A stretch of DNA of 64,000 bases from Ruegeria sp. PrR005 (GTDB taxonomy: Bacteria > Pseudomonadota > Alphaproteobacteria > Rhodobacterales > Rhodobacteraceae): NCBI RefSeq assembly GCF_010500245.1, contig NZ_JAAGOX010000007.1, positions 50,216 through 114,215 on the forward strand. The letters run 5' to 3'. Each line of letters begins with the position of its first letter. Position 1 is the stretch's first letter. Shown here piece by piece: positions 1 through 8,921 of the stretch. Position numbers and translations under genes: made by a program. Under the pieces are notes generated by a model, which did no database searches, was not told the DNA's origin, and saw only the letters and a list, made by a program, of their open reading frames with translations.

Positions 1-768
1 ATCGTACAGGTTTGAGAGTTCTGCTTCATAGGCCTTGAGAAGAAAGGCGATATCGCGCGGTTCGATCGGTTTGGCATACGCGATGCTCAGCTTGCGCGGA
101 TCGCCGGAGAAGGCATTCGGTTCCGGGTTGACAGCGAGTGTCCCGGGTGCAACGGCAAACCCTTCGGGATCGATCTCCATAAAGCGGGCGATTTCCCCCG
201 CTGTTTCTTCGGGCCACTTCAGGATGCCACTCTCAAGAATGACTACCTGGATCCGCTCCGCTCCGAACACGCTCTCCCAAGCCGCCAGATGATGTGCATA
301 ATACCCCATATCCAGAATACCCATCCTGTGTGCGACATCGCGCAGGCTCTGGCCCCGGGGAATGCGCCGGTTGCGGGCATGATGGGCATAGGCTGCGATG
401 GCGCGGCGCACGGGATGTCCCAAAGCGACCAGAATGCGGAGTTCCGACCCCAGCAGATTTGCGACGCTTTGGGGGATACCGGGGTTGTGATCTGCGGGGG
501 GTTGGGATGGCAGGCGGCGCGGTTCCGCGCTCCAGAAATAGGACGATGTGAGTTCACCTACTCTGGTGCAGTGGTCCGGAGCAGCCGAGAAGTTCTGCAG
601 ATACGCCTCCAGCGCTTCGGGTCTTTCACAGCCCTTGCGCGAGAAGAATTCCATTTCCTTTTGGGGGGGCATGAACACTGCGCCATGACCGATCAGCAGT
701 GACCGGATCCAGTCGCACCCGGCCTTCTGCGCTCCAACAATTAAAAAGTTTGGTCTTTTCAGAGGCAT
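1..768 (-). CDS. sulfotransferase-like protein, 3' part beyond window edge
   Basis: The minus strand is open from an ATG at 768 to the left edge (256 codons, no stop), so the gene is cut by the window. The N-terminus reads NFLIVGAQKAGCDWIRSLL, which matches the 5'-phosphosulfate-binding loop of PAPS-dependent sulfotransferases, usually GxxKTGTTxL. Here the Thr-Gly-Thr-Thr part is replaced by Ala-Gly-Cys-Asp-Trp, so catalytic competence is uncertain. Further in, the segments MPPQKEMEFFSRKG, VGELTSSYF and RILVALGHPVRRAIAAYAHH match the usual sulfotransferase order, the last being the 3'-phosphate-binding region (R-x-P-x-x-R-x-x-S-x-Y in the family, H-P-V-R-R-A-I-A-A-Y here). It lies 37 bp downstream of the glycosyltransferase in the same direction, so it is probably the next gene of the polysaccharide operon. 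No convincing Shine-Dalgarno is seen before the ATG. Confidence 0.8.
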   Translation of the reverse strand, partial: MPLKRPNFLIVGAQKAGCDWIRSLLIGHGAVFMPPQKEMEFFSRKGCERPEALEAYLQNFSAAPDHCTRVGELTSSYFWSAEPRRLPSQPPADHNPGIPQSVANLLGSELRILVALGHPVRRAIAAYAHHARNRRIPRGQSLRDVAHRMGILDMGYYAHHLAAWESVFGAERIQVVILESGILKWPEETAGEIARFMEIDPEGFAVAPGTLAVNPEPNAFSGDPRKLSIAYAKPIEPRDIAFLLKAYEAELSNLYD

Positions 769-805
769 AATCTGAGTTCGCTTTTGGGAGCCGCAGCGGC
801 CAGTT

Positions 806-3800
806 TCAAGGCGTCAGCGTAGATTTCACCAGAGTGTCGAAGGTGCACTGGCCGGGGTCGAGGAAACGGTTGGTCATCACCCAGTCCCGCAGGGCGAGGC
901 CAGGAAGCCGCCGGTTTGGCCCCTGTGCGACCATGGCCGTCAGTGCCCGGACCCAGGCATCCGTCGCATTGGGGACCAAGGTCAGACCGGGTGGTGTCTC
1001 CTTGTGCCCCAACCGCCGGTAGCCTCCGGTATCCGAAGCCAAAACCGGCAATCCAAGAGCACCGTAGTCCAAAATCTTGAGCGCGGATTTTGCGTCGTTG
1101 AAGGCGGTTTCAGTCAGAGGCGCGATGGCGAAGTCGACATTCTGTGCGTGGTGGTGCAGCAAGGGGACAAAGCTTGGATATTCCGATTGCCCGGGTTTCA
1201 GGCCCAGGTGCCGGATCCACGGTGGCAGATCATCGCGCTCGGTTACGCCAATCATGGTGAGCGTCAGTTCAGGGTAGACCTCGCGCACCTGCTCAAAAGC
1301 CGGGAGAACCATTTCCAGATCAGGATCATGTGTCCGGGTGCCCATGTAAAAAGCCCGGATCGCCAGATCGCGGCGGCGCGGCAGCGGAGGGGTCGACCAC
1401 AGACGGGATGTCAGCAGGTTGGGTAGGTAGAGCACGGTATCATTGAAAGGCGCCATGCACTCCAGAAGCGGCGGGGTCGAGACGGTGATGGCCGCTGCGT
1501 TGCGCAGCAGTTTCTCGAGAAAAGGCGCATAAGCCGCATAGGCGCCGTCAGGGTCCTTTTCCTCGGGAACGTTCAGCAGATCGTCGTCCAGATCATGCAT
1601 GAACCGGATGTTGCGGGCCTGGAACGCCTCCAGGATCGGATCGACCAGCATGGCGGGGACCGCATTGCGCTGAAGGATGGCGCCATCGTACAGACCCATC
1701 TTCAGCCCGGCCAGAAGCCCTGCAGGAGACATGCGGATATAATTGCACTCCCGCTCAAGCCCGTTGAGCGTGCGTTCCCAGATCCGGATATAGGTCGAGG
1801 CGTTGGCTGTCTGCAAATCGGGGGCGGATGGGGTAACAACGGCGATCTGGGGTGTACGCTCCTTGGCACGGGCTGCTGGCCGGTTCGCCTGAGGTGTGTT
1901 CAGCCGGTAGAGATCCATGTAGTGGCTGGCCATCCAGCGGGTTGAATGGGCCACGCCCAGACCTGCTTGCCAGTCACGCACCGCACCTTGCGCTGTGCGC
2001 AAAGCGCCGGGGTTGCCGCAGATGCCGGTGATCTGGCAATAAAGGCTGACTGGATCCTGCCCTTTGAGCACCCAGCCTGCCTTGCTGTCGGACACGCGGG
2101 TCGCCAGCGTTGGGAAATCCAGAACCATGACTGGCAGGCCGATGGCCCACATCTCGGTCAGTGTATGACAAAAGGTTTCATCCCAAATCGAAAAGACACC
2201 ACCCAAATGGGGCCGGATTTTTTCTACCTCCCGGGCGAACTCGTCCCGTTTGTAAGCTCCGTGCTTGATGAACCGTGGATGGGTCGGGCTGTCTTTTTCC
2301 ACTGCGCCCAGAACATGGAATTCCAGCAAGCCCAGCTTATCCTGGGCAAGAATATCAAAGACAAGGTCACGCCCCTTGGCGACGGACAGGTTCCCGGGCA
2401 GTAGGATCCGGATCCGCTCTCCTGCGGTTGGCGTAAGCTGTACCTGATGGAATGTCCGAAAATCGCGCCCATGGGGGATGACGTGAAACCGATCGGCATC
2501 AAGCTTGGTCAAGTTGCGCAGAATAGTGTTTCGGGCACTGTCCGTGGTTGTGACATAGCCGTCACAATGTGCCAGTGCGGCCTGAAAGTTTTCCTGCCAT
2601 TGGATCACCCATTCGGGTTCGAGCACAGGCATCTGGTCTTCTCGCCACAGCTCGGGCCGATACGCGCCGTAGGAGACGCCCTTCGTGTCGGGTCTGTAGA
2701 TATCCTCAGTGTCGAGCAGCTTGAGGCTGGGGCAGACTGTGTAGAAATCATGGAAGGAATGAAAAACCCTTGCACCGCTGGCTTTCGCCAGACGCGGTAA
2801 CGACAGGCTGTGCCAAGCCAGATGGCGGATATGCACCACCTTAGGGGCTAGCGCGGTCAGCCAGTCTGTCACCACAGCATCATATTCCGCCGAGACATGG
2901 GTGATCGGTTCGATCGGGTCGGTCAGGCGGTGATAGCGATGTCGTTTCATCTGCCCCTTGCGATACCGGGACAACTCGATGATGCGGCTGTCGCATCTCA
3001 GGACCCAGGTATCCAGCCCGTCGTTCAGCGCATCCATTAGATCCCCGTTCGTCTGTGGGGTTCCGCCTGTCTGAGTGGCAACCACAAACAAAGCACGGGG
3101 CAGGTTGTTCTGGACTGCCTGGCAATCCTCCAGGGCCTGACGTGCGCGGAATCGGGCCATTTCCAGCACCGGTGAGGATCCGTAGTAGCGAATGGCGGCA
3201 GAATACTCGGGATAGCGCTCGTCAATCACCTTGCGGCCAGCAGCCATCAGGTCGGTTTTGGCCGCGCCAAAGCTTTTCGAGCGATCATGGAACACATAGG
3301 TGGCGTCGTCGATCAGGTTCTGCCAGCCGGCGCGCCGTGCGCGCATGCAGAAATCGTTTTCTTCACCATATCCACGGGGAAACGCCTCGGCATCCAGCAG
3401 ACCGATTTCGTCCATGCAGGCGCGTGCGATGAACATGCAGAACCCGTTACCGGTGGGAACCGACGGGTACAGTCGCAGACTGCGATCCCGGAACGCGCGG
3501 GCGTAATCCTCTTCGGAAATCCCTTCAGGCAGATCGTTCTCGTTGCCGATATTGGGGGCCGAAAACGCGCCCGCCCGATCTGACATGGCCGTCACCGTGG
3601 CGACCCTCGGGTGGGCCTGCGCTGCCTGCAGCAACCCTTCCACCCAGCCAGGCGTGACACGGGCATCCGAATTCAGAATGATCACGTCCCGGCCGCCAGT
3701 TTCTGTCAAGCCGCGATTGATGGTGCGGGTAAAGCCCATGTTCTCGCTGTTTTCCAGAACCCTGAACCCGGGTAGGGTGCGGGCTTTGTCAAGCAGCCCG

Positions 3801-4885
3801 GCAATGCGCGGATCGGGCGAACAATCATTGATCAGCAGGATGTCGACTTCGGCTGGGGTGTGCGCCTGCAGCCTGTCAATACAGATCGCCACATCTTCGT
3901 AGGCATTGTAGATTGGTACCACAACGGCGACCCGGTCAAAGGTTAGAAATTCCGGCGCGATTCGAGGGGGTATGGGCCGCGTGTCGGGGACCTGAATTTC
4001 AAGCGAGAACTCTTGTTTATTCGGGGCGCGCGCGGTGAGCTTGTGATGATGACCGGGCAGCAGATCCAGACGCAAGTTGACGACAAACCCGCCGTGACCG
4101 GTCGACATGCCCATATTTTGGAGATCCCCACGCGGGTCCTTGTTGCGGACCTGGCGCAGCAACGTGTCATCCAGCAGGATGTCGATATCAAAGACTTCTG
4201 CGGGGTCGGCCTCGTTCACCGCCCATCCGCGAGCGTGATCGGCATGTGCCTCGTCGACATAAACTCTGTATGCGTCGGCCGCCTGAGCGGCCCGGTTTTC
4301 CTGCGCGCCTTGTTGCAGATAATGCTGTAGCGGCTCTAGACCGGCTTCGGCAACATCGGGGTTCTTTTCCAGATAGTAGCTGACAGAAAAGCCAGGTGAG
4401 GGGTTGCGCTTCTCGCGCCAGCCTTGTTGCAGATAATGCTTCAGAAGATCGGCGTCGCTACCGGCCAGATCGCGGTTGCAGGCCCGATAGTAATCCGCAT
4501 CAAAATGTGCGGCGACCCGATCATGCACGGAAGAAGCGGCCTCTGCGGCCAAAGGAGCGGCATCTGCACGTTGTGAACGCTCCGCTGTTTCCGATCCGGG
4601 TGCAGGGTCAGCCTGGGAGCCTTCGGCTCGCGTTCGACGCCCCTCGCTCCGCCCAAACTTCAGGAAATGCTCGAACGGGTTCAGACCTGTTTCAACAACA
4701 TCGGGGTTGTTTTGCAGGTAGTAACGGGTTGAAAACCAGTTGGTTGGATCACGGCCCTCCTGCCACCCGTGGGTGATGTAATGTTTGAGAAGCGCTTTAT
4801 CGCTGCCTTTGATGTCCGGGTTGGACTTGCGGTAGTATGCGGCGTCAAATTCTGCCCAAACGTCAAGGGATCGCTTTTTAAACAA
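806..4885 (-). CDS. giant multi-domain glycosyltransferase (GT2 + GT4 + third GT-like domain)
   Basis: This 1359-residue protein probably acts in the cytoplasm on a surface polysaccharide. Residues about 1-200 hold four copies of a short repeat of the form FDAAYYRKSNPDI, then LLKHYITHGWQEGRDP. A beta-rich linker follows at about 205-300. A GT2 domain at about 315-560 begins VAVVVPIYNAYEDVAICID and carries ILNSDARVTPGW, the Asp-containing nucleotide-sugar site. A GT4/GT-B region lies at about 610-985 (VIPHGRDFRTF, then RIRILLPGNLSVAKGRDL). A third GT-like domain at about 1010-1359 contains AFYMGTRTHDPDLEMVLPAF and FNDAKSALKILDYGALGLP. The repeats and the last domain also occur in the glycosyltransferase at 8922-12089. 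Three catalytic modules on one chain suggest sequential sugar additions; the sugars cannot be read from sequence. The gene sits between two sulfotransferase-type genes on the same strand. Confidence 0.88.
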   Translation of the reverse strand: MFKKRSLDVWAEFDAAYYRKSNPDIKGSDKALLKHYITHGWQEGRDPTNWFSTRYYLQNNPDVVETGLNPFEHFLKFGRSEGRRTRAEGSQADPAPGSETAERSQRADAAPLAAEAASSVHDRVAAHFDADYYRACNRDLAGSDADLLKHYLQQGWREKRNPSPGFSVSYYLEKNPDVAEAGLEPLQHYLQQGAQENRAAQAADAYRVYVDEAHADHARGWAVNEADPAEVFDIDILLDDTLLRQVRNKDPRGDLQNMGMSTGHGGFVVNLRLDLLPGHHHKLTARAPNKQEFSLEIQVPDTRPIPPRIAPEFLTFDRVAVVVPIYNAYEDVAICIDRLQAHTPAEVDILLINDCSPDPRIAGLLDKARTLPGFRVLENSENMGFTRTINRGLTETGGRDVIILNSDARVTPGWVEGLLQAAQAHPRVATVTAMSDRAGAFSAPNIGNENDLPEGISEEDYARAFRDRSLRLYPSVPTGNGFCMFIARACMDEIGLLDAEAFPRGYGEENDFCMRARRAGWQNLIDDATYVFHDRSKSFGAAKTDLMAAGRKVIDERYPEYSAAIRYYGSSPVLEMARFRARQALEDCQAVQNNLPRALFVVATQTGGTPQTNGDLMDALNDGLDTWVLRCDSRIIELSRYRKGQMKRHRYHRLTDPIEPITHVSAEYDAVVTDWLTALAPKVVHIRHLAWHSLSLPRLAKASGARVFHSFHDFYTVCPSLKLLDTEDIYRPDTKGVSYGAYRPELWREDQMPVLEPEWVIQWQENFQAALAHCDGYVTTTDSARNTILRNLTKLDADRFHVIPHGRDFRTFHQVQLTPTAGERIRILLPGNLSVAKGRDLVFDILAQDKLGLLEFHVLGAVEKDSPTHPRFIKHGAYKRDEFAREVEKIRPHLGGVFSIWDETFCHTLTEMWAIGLPVMVLDFPTLATRVSDSKAGWVLKGQDPVSLYCQITGICGNPGALRTAQGAVRDWQAGLGVAHSTRWMASHYMDLYRLNTPQANRPAARAKERTPQIAVVTPSAPDLQTANASTYIRIWERTLNGLERECNYIRMSPAGLLAGLKMGLYDGAILQRNAVPAMLVDPILEAFQARNIRFMHDLDDDLLNVPEEKDPDGAYAAYAPFLEKLLRNAAAITVSTPPLLECMAPFNDTVLYLPNLLTSRLWSTPPLPRRRDLAIRAFYMGTRTHDPDLEMVLPAFEQVREVYPELTLTMIGVTERDDLPPWIRHLGLKPGQSEYPSFVPLLHHHAQNVDFAIAPLTETAFNDAKSALKILDYGALGLPVLASDTGGYRRLGHKETPPGLTLVPNATDAWVRALTAMVAQGPNRRLPGLALRDWVMTNRFLDPGQCTFDTLVKSTLTP

Positions 4886-4997
4886 GTTCAGCCTCTATTT
4901 TAATGGGGAATACCATGTCGGGATCCCTTTGCTGTCTATCTTGAAACCCCGGCAGAAACCAGATCGCCCGCTACTTCCGTGGGCAAAGGAGTCTTTG

Positions 4998-7556
4998 TCA
5001 GTTTCGGGGAGAGCGCCGGAGAAACATCATCAAGCGGCGAACCGGGGCTGTTATTTTCCACGACGTGCTGTTCAGGATGGCGTTGTAGTCGTCCAGGGCC
5101 TGCGTAACCTGCGCCTCTTTTTGCTGCAGGATCTGTGCCGTTTCTTCTTCTTTCTTTTGCAGGGTCTTCTGCAAGACAGTCAGTTCACTCTGACTGCTTG
5201 CCAACTGCTGCATGAGCGCCTCTGCTTGCGCCGCGTTCTGATTGATTTGAATATCTTGATCGGCCAGAGCTTCCAGCGCTTTGCGATGTGCGCTGTCCAG
5301 ATGTTTGATTTCGGTATTCGCCTCGTTGATTTTCGCCGAGAGCGCTTCATTATCGGCCTGAGACTTGTCGAGGTCGAAGGATGTGCTCTGAAGGGCTTTT
5401 TGAACCTTCAATATGTCTCGCTTGTGCGATTGTCTCTGTGCGTCCAAGGTCGTGCGGTGGCTCTTCTGGAGCTCTTGGATCATATTGGTCAGCATCCCCA
5501 GTTCTTCGAACCGATCTTCAAGCTGCTTTTTGAGGTTACGGTTATCGGTCTGAGCTTCTTCAAGGTCGAGATCCCGGGCTTGGAGCGACTTTCCCATCCG
5601 CAGGACGTCTCGACGGTGGGTATGAGTCTGGGCCTTGAGCTTTGCGTCATAGTTCTCCTTGGCCGCGCCGAGCATCTGTGTCAGTTGGCCCAGCTCTTCA
5701 AACCGCTCCTTGACCTGGGCCGAAAGCACTGCGTTGTCGGCTTGAGCGCTCTCTAGGTCAATCGCCTTGATTTGAAACGCTTTTTGAGCCTGTAGCATTT
5801 TTTGGCTGTGAGAGTGCTGTTGTGCCTCAAGGACGGTGCGATACTGTTCCTCGGACTCATGAAACTTTCTTGTCAGGTTGCCAAGTTCCTCGAACCGGTC
5901 TTCAAGCTGTTTCTTGAGGTTGCTGTTGCTTGCCTGCGCCTCTTCCAGGTCCAGCACAAGCGCTTCGATTTCTTTCTGCGCACTGAGCAAGTTCTGTTTA
6001 TGCTCTTCTTGCTGAGCCGCGGCCTCTTTTCTGGCCCGGTCCAGTTCTCCCGCTGTCTGTTCGGCTTCCAAACTGCGTTGCGACAGGGCGCTCTTGGTCT
6101 GCATCAAGGTATCGCGCGTTTGTTGGAGCGTTTGCTCCATGGACAAGCGCAAGTCTTCCTCAATGCGCAACCGTGCCTGTGTCTCCGTAATTTTTTCCTC
6201 GGCCCGAGCATGCTTTTGTTGTTCGAGCGCGCTGGCCGCTTTCAGGGTAGCAAGCGCTTCCCGGTTGTCCTGCAGTTGTTTCTGCAGGTCTTCCAGCCGG
6301 TTTTCAGCCTCTCCGCGTCGGGTGCCATGCTCTTTGACACTGGTTTCAAGGGCGGCGATGATGGCGCGGCCTTCTTCCAGCTGCTTCTGCATTCCTCCCA
6401 AGCGTGAATGGGTGCTGTCATTCTTGGTCAGTACGGTTTGCAGGACATTTTTTCGCTCTTCGAGCTGTATTTCGAGTCGCAGGCGCTGCTGTTCGAGCGT
6501 GCTCAACTGGTGCTGTGCAGCGGCGTGCTGAGCGCTCTGCTCCTTGAGCTTGGCCTCGATCGTGGCAACGGCGGCCTGGCTGTCCTGCAGCTGTTTTTTT
6601 GTCTCGTCCAGTTTAGCCAGTTGGTTCTGGACGGACAGCCCCTCCTTGACCAGCGTTTCAAAGGCAGGGCCAGCATGATCGAATTCGGTGCGGATCTTGT
6701 CCAGTCGGGAATAATCCTTGGCCGACTCCCCGGTTCGTGCCCAGCTTTCCAGCAGATCATAGACATCCTGTACCCATACCGGCACTTGGAGCCCGTCGTG
6801 AACGCTTCCGGATCCGCTTTGGAAGTGCCGCAGAGATGGGCTCAGAAATTCGTCGATCTCATCTGAGACGTGCCTGCTGATAGGCGGTAAGGGCATGTGA
6901 AACGATGACATGATGCCCTCTGCGACCCCGGGCCAGTCTTCGAGCAGTTGTTCGTAGCTGGTGAAATACCGGGTTTGTCCACGGGTCGAGTATTCGGCGT
7001 CGAGCACATAACGGAGCCAGAGCAAGAACCCGAATTGCAGCTCGAAACCGTTGCGCTTCTTGAGAGATTGGGCGACCTCTACCGGGTTGCGATGCGTATG
7101 CAGGATCAAGGGGCGGATTTTCAGCGACGTCAGGGTTTCAATCCAGAACGGAGCCAGTCGGCACAGTCGGGGATCCTTGATTGCAAAGCACCGTGATGCC
7201 CCAAATTCTTCCGCAATCAGGGCCTTGGCGCGGTCACGGTAATGAGCGGCCTGCTCCGGAGACAGCCAGCCCGGATCCTGTGGTGTCCAGTAGTCCCATG
7301 TGGTGCCGGCGTCCCGCAGAAGATCGCGATGCATCTCATAGATCTTCTGGGATTCAAAATATCCTCTCTGATTTCCCTCGTTCGCAGCCATAGGGGTGTT
7401 GGGCATGTCGAACCCGATATGCTGCAGGAAGCCCGTCAAGGCCGACGTTCCCGAGCGGTGCATTCCAAGGACGAGAACGCAATGTCTCGATTTGGCAGTC
7501 GCCCGTTTCTGCTTTTTGGCTGGAAGAGCTTTTTTTATCGCTTTGCTTTTCTTCAT
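4998..7556 (-). CDS. sulfotransferase fused to a very long coiled coil
   Basis: This is an 852-residue protein. Residues about 1-25 are Lys-rich. The sulfotransferase domain follows (about 26-290) with the P-loop VLVLGMHRSGTSALTGFL and a 3'-phosphate-binding stretch LILHTHRNPVEVAQSLKK, so a PAPS-dependent sulfotransferase fold is well supported. Residues about 300-820 are an almost uninterrupted coiled coil rich in Glu, Lys, Gln and Leu, with internal near-repeats such as LKKQLEDRFEELGNLT and LKKQLEDRFEELGMLT. The chain ends with a basic, hydrophobic tail (ILNSTSWKITAPVRRLMMFL) of a type often seen at the end of coiled-coil glycosyltransferases, perhaps a membrane-contact element. The coiled coil could scaffold the neighbouring glycosyltransferases or set a distance from the membrane; that is inference. 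The gene is in the same direction as its neighbours, with a 112 bp gap to the downstream glycosyltransferase. Confidence 0.87.
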   Translation of the reverse strand: MKKSKAIKKALPAKKQKRATAKSRHCVLVLGMHRSGTSALTGFLQHIGFDMPNTPMAANEGNQRGYFESQKIYEMHRDLLRDAGTTWDYWTPQDPGWLSPEQAAHYRDRAKALIAEEFGASRCFAIKDPRLCRLAPFWIETLTSLKIRPLILHTHRNPVEVAQSLKKRNGFELQFGFLLWLRYVLDAEYSTRGQTRYFTSYEQLLEDWPGVAEGIMSSFHMPLPPISRHVSDEIDEFLSPSLRHFQSGSGSVHDGLQVPVWVQDVYDLLESWARTGESAKDYSRLDKIRTEFDHAGPAFETLVKEGLSVQNQLAKLDETKKQLQDSQAAVATIEAKLKEQSAQHAAAQHQLSTLEQQRLRLEIQLEERKNVLQTVLTKNDSTHSRLGGMQKQLEEGRAIIAALETSVKEHGTRRGEAENRLEDLQKQLQDNREALATLKAASALEQQKHARAEEKITETQARLRIEEDLRLSMEQTLQQTRDTLMQTKSALSQRSLEAEQTAGELDRARKEAAAQQEEHKQNLLSAQKEIEALVLDLEEAQASNSNLKKQLEDRFEELGNLTRKFHESEEQYRTVLEAQQHSHSQKMLQAQKAFQIKAIDLESAQADNAVLSAQVKERFEELGQLTQMLGAAKENYDAKLKAQTHTHRRDVLRMGKSLQARDLDLEEAQTDNRNLKKQLEDRFEELGMLTNMIQELQKSHRTTLDAQRQSHKRDILKVQKALQSTSFDLDKSQADNEALSAKINEANTEIKHLDSAHRKALEALADQDIQINQNAAQAEALMQQLASSQSELTVLQKTLQKKEEETAQILQQKEAQVTQALDDYNAILNSTSWKITAPVRRLMMFLRRSPRN

Positions 7557-7749
7557 CGGTTTGGGAATTTCGTCCAGGTTCAGACGCCCGAAGGGGCCGT
7601 CGCAGAAAGGGGGGCGTAGGCAATCGGTAAACGTGTGAAGGTTGTCTTAGTCCAGCCGGACAAACGGTCCCGCCGGTGAGAACAGGTCCTTGATCCGCCA
7701 AGGCGTGCGTGATGCGACCGCATGGAAGGGGCACAAAGACACTGCCGGA

Positions 7750-8901
7750 TCATGACAACTCTGCCAGTTGATTAATCGACGTGCGGCAGCCTTCCTGTTT
7801 CCAGTATTTGCGCGTCGCGTTCACAATCAGATCCGCCCTGTCTGGAAAGCGCTTACGCAGATCGGCCAAGGCCTCGGATGCCTGCGGGTCAATGCCGACA
7901 AACAGATCGAGGTTGAGGGGCGGGATCAGGTGCTTGATGGATTTGGCAAGCTCTGCGTCAGAGCTCTTGAGGATTGCCGCGACGCTGTTGGAATGGATCC
8001 AGCCCGGAACGGCCGGTATTTCGATATTCTGCAGCGGATTGGGCATTTTCAGATCCGGGAACATCTTGTTCAGGGTTTGAACGATCCCGGAGTTTTTGAT
8101 TGCGACGGTTGCATGAGCTTCACGGGAAAGCTGCAATGGATGGCCGATCAGTTCCTTTTTGTTTAGGTTCTCGAAATATGCAATCAGCCGATTGCTCATC
8201 GGATGCAGTTTGCCGTCTTCATGTTTGAGACATATTTCGCGCAGGTCTTGAAGCGCGATGAGCTGTTCGCTCGAAATGCTGGCGTTCTGGGTTTCAGCCT
8301 TGAGGTGAATGTTCTGATTGCCCGTCAGCTTGCGCAGGATATCGGTGAAATCGGTAACTACATCTCCTGCCAGCAATCGCTTGCGGTCGAACAACCTGAC
8401 CGTAAGGTTGTGTACAAAGGGGCTGTTCTTCCAATCCGCCAGTTTCCGATCGATTGGGCGCAAGAACTCGTGAGGCTTGCTGTATTCGCTGTTACCCTTG
8501 AGGGTTTGCTGAACCAAAGACAGGTACATGCCGGCGGGGGTGCGCACGTAAGAGATGATGTCGACCCGCTCGATGGGCTTGGCTATCTTTTCCAGAATAC
8601 CCAGAATTGTCTGCGGGTGCTGCATGAAGAACGATTCCGCGGACAGCAGGATGACGCCCGCCTCGTTCGCCCGGCTTTTTATCAGCTTCAGGGTCTCTTG
8701 AGCGGACTGGTGCTGTTTCTCCATATCGCCGCGGGTATTGGCACCTGACAGCGTAACCAGATCAAAATGACCCGTTTTGGGAGAGGCGGTCTCATATATG
8801 ATCCCCTGCTGACGCAAACCTTCGCGGGCATCATACAGAGCCTTCTGGATGGAGGTGCTGCCGCATTTTCCATCACCAATATGTACAATGAACGAAGTCA
8901 T
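7750..8901 (-). CDS. sulfotransferase-family (P-loop) protein
   Basis: This 383-residue protein begins TSFIVHIGDGKCGSTSIQKAL, a P-loop of the sulfotransferase type (family consensus G-x-x-K-T/C-G-T/S-T/S) with Cys in place of the usual Thr. The next conserved elements are VILLSAESFFMQHP and RVDIISYVRTPAGMYLSLVQQ, the latter with Arg and Ser of the 3'-phosphate loop. The same architecture is seen in the 317-residue protein at 27785-28738 (LHIGRGKTGTTALQRAL), so the two are distant paralogs. The start lies 20 bp after the stop of the 1055-residue glycosyltransferase, so the two are almost certainly co-transcribed. The likely role is sulfation of a sugar of the surface polymer; acceptor unknown. 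Confidence 0.8.
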   Translation of the reverse strand: MTSFIVHIGDGKCGSTSIQKALYDAREGLRQQGIIYETASPKTGHFDLVTLSGANTRGDMEKQHQSAQETLKLIKSRANEAGVILLSAESFFMQHPQTILGILEKIAKPIERVDIISYVRTPAGMYLSLVQQTLKGNSEYSKPHEFLRPIDRKLADWKNSPFVHNLTVRLFDRKRLLAGDVVTDFTDILRKLTGNQNIHLKAETQNASISSEQLIALQDLREICLKHEDGKLHPMSNRLIAYFENLNKKELIGHPLQLSREAHATVAIKNSGIVQTLNKMFPDLKMPNPLQNIEIPAVPGWIHSNSVAAILKSSDAELAKSIKHLIPPLNLDLFVGIDPQASEALADLRKRFPDRADLIVNATRKYWKQEGCRTSINQLAELS

Positions 8902-8921
8902 ACTCTGATATTTCGTGTTTT

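Noticed and set aside
4929..5756. 275-codon plus-strand open frame rich in Leu and Phe
   Set aside because: It is the antisense shadow of the coiled-coil gene at 4998-7556; reverse codons of Glu/Gln/Lys give Leu/Phe and no motif is seen.
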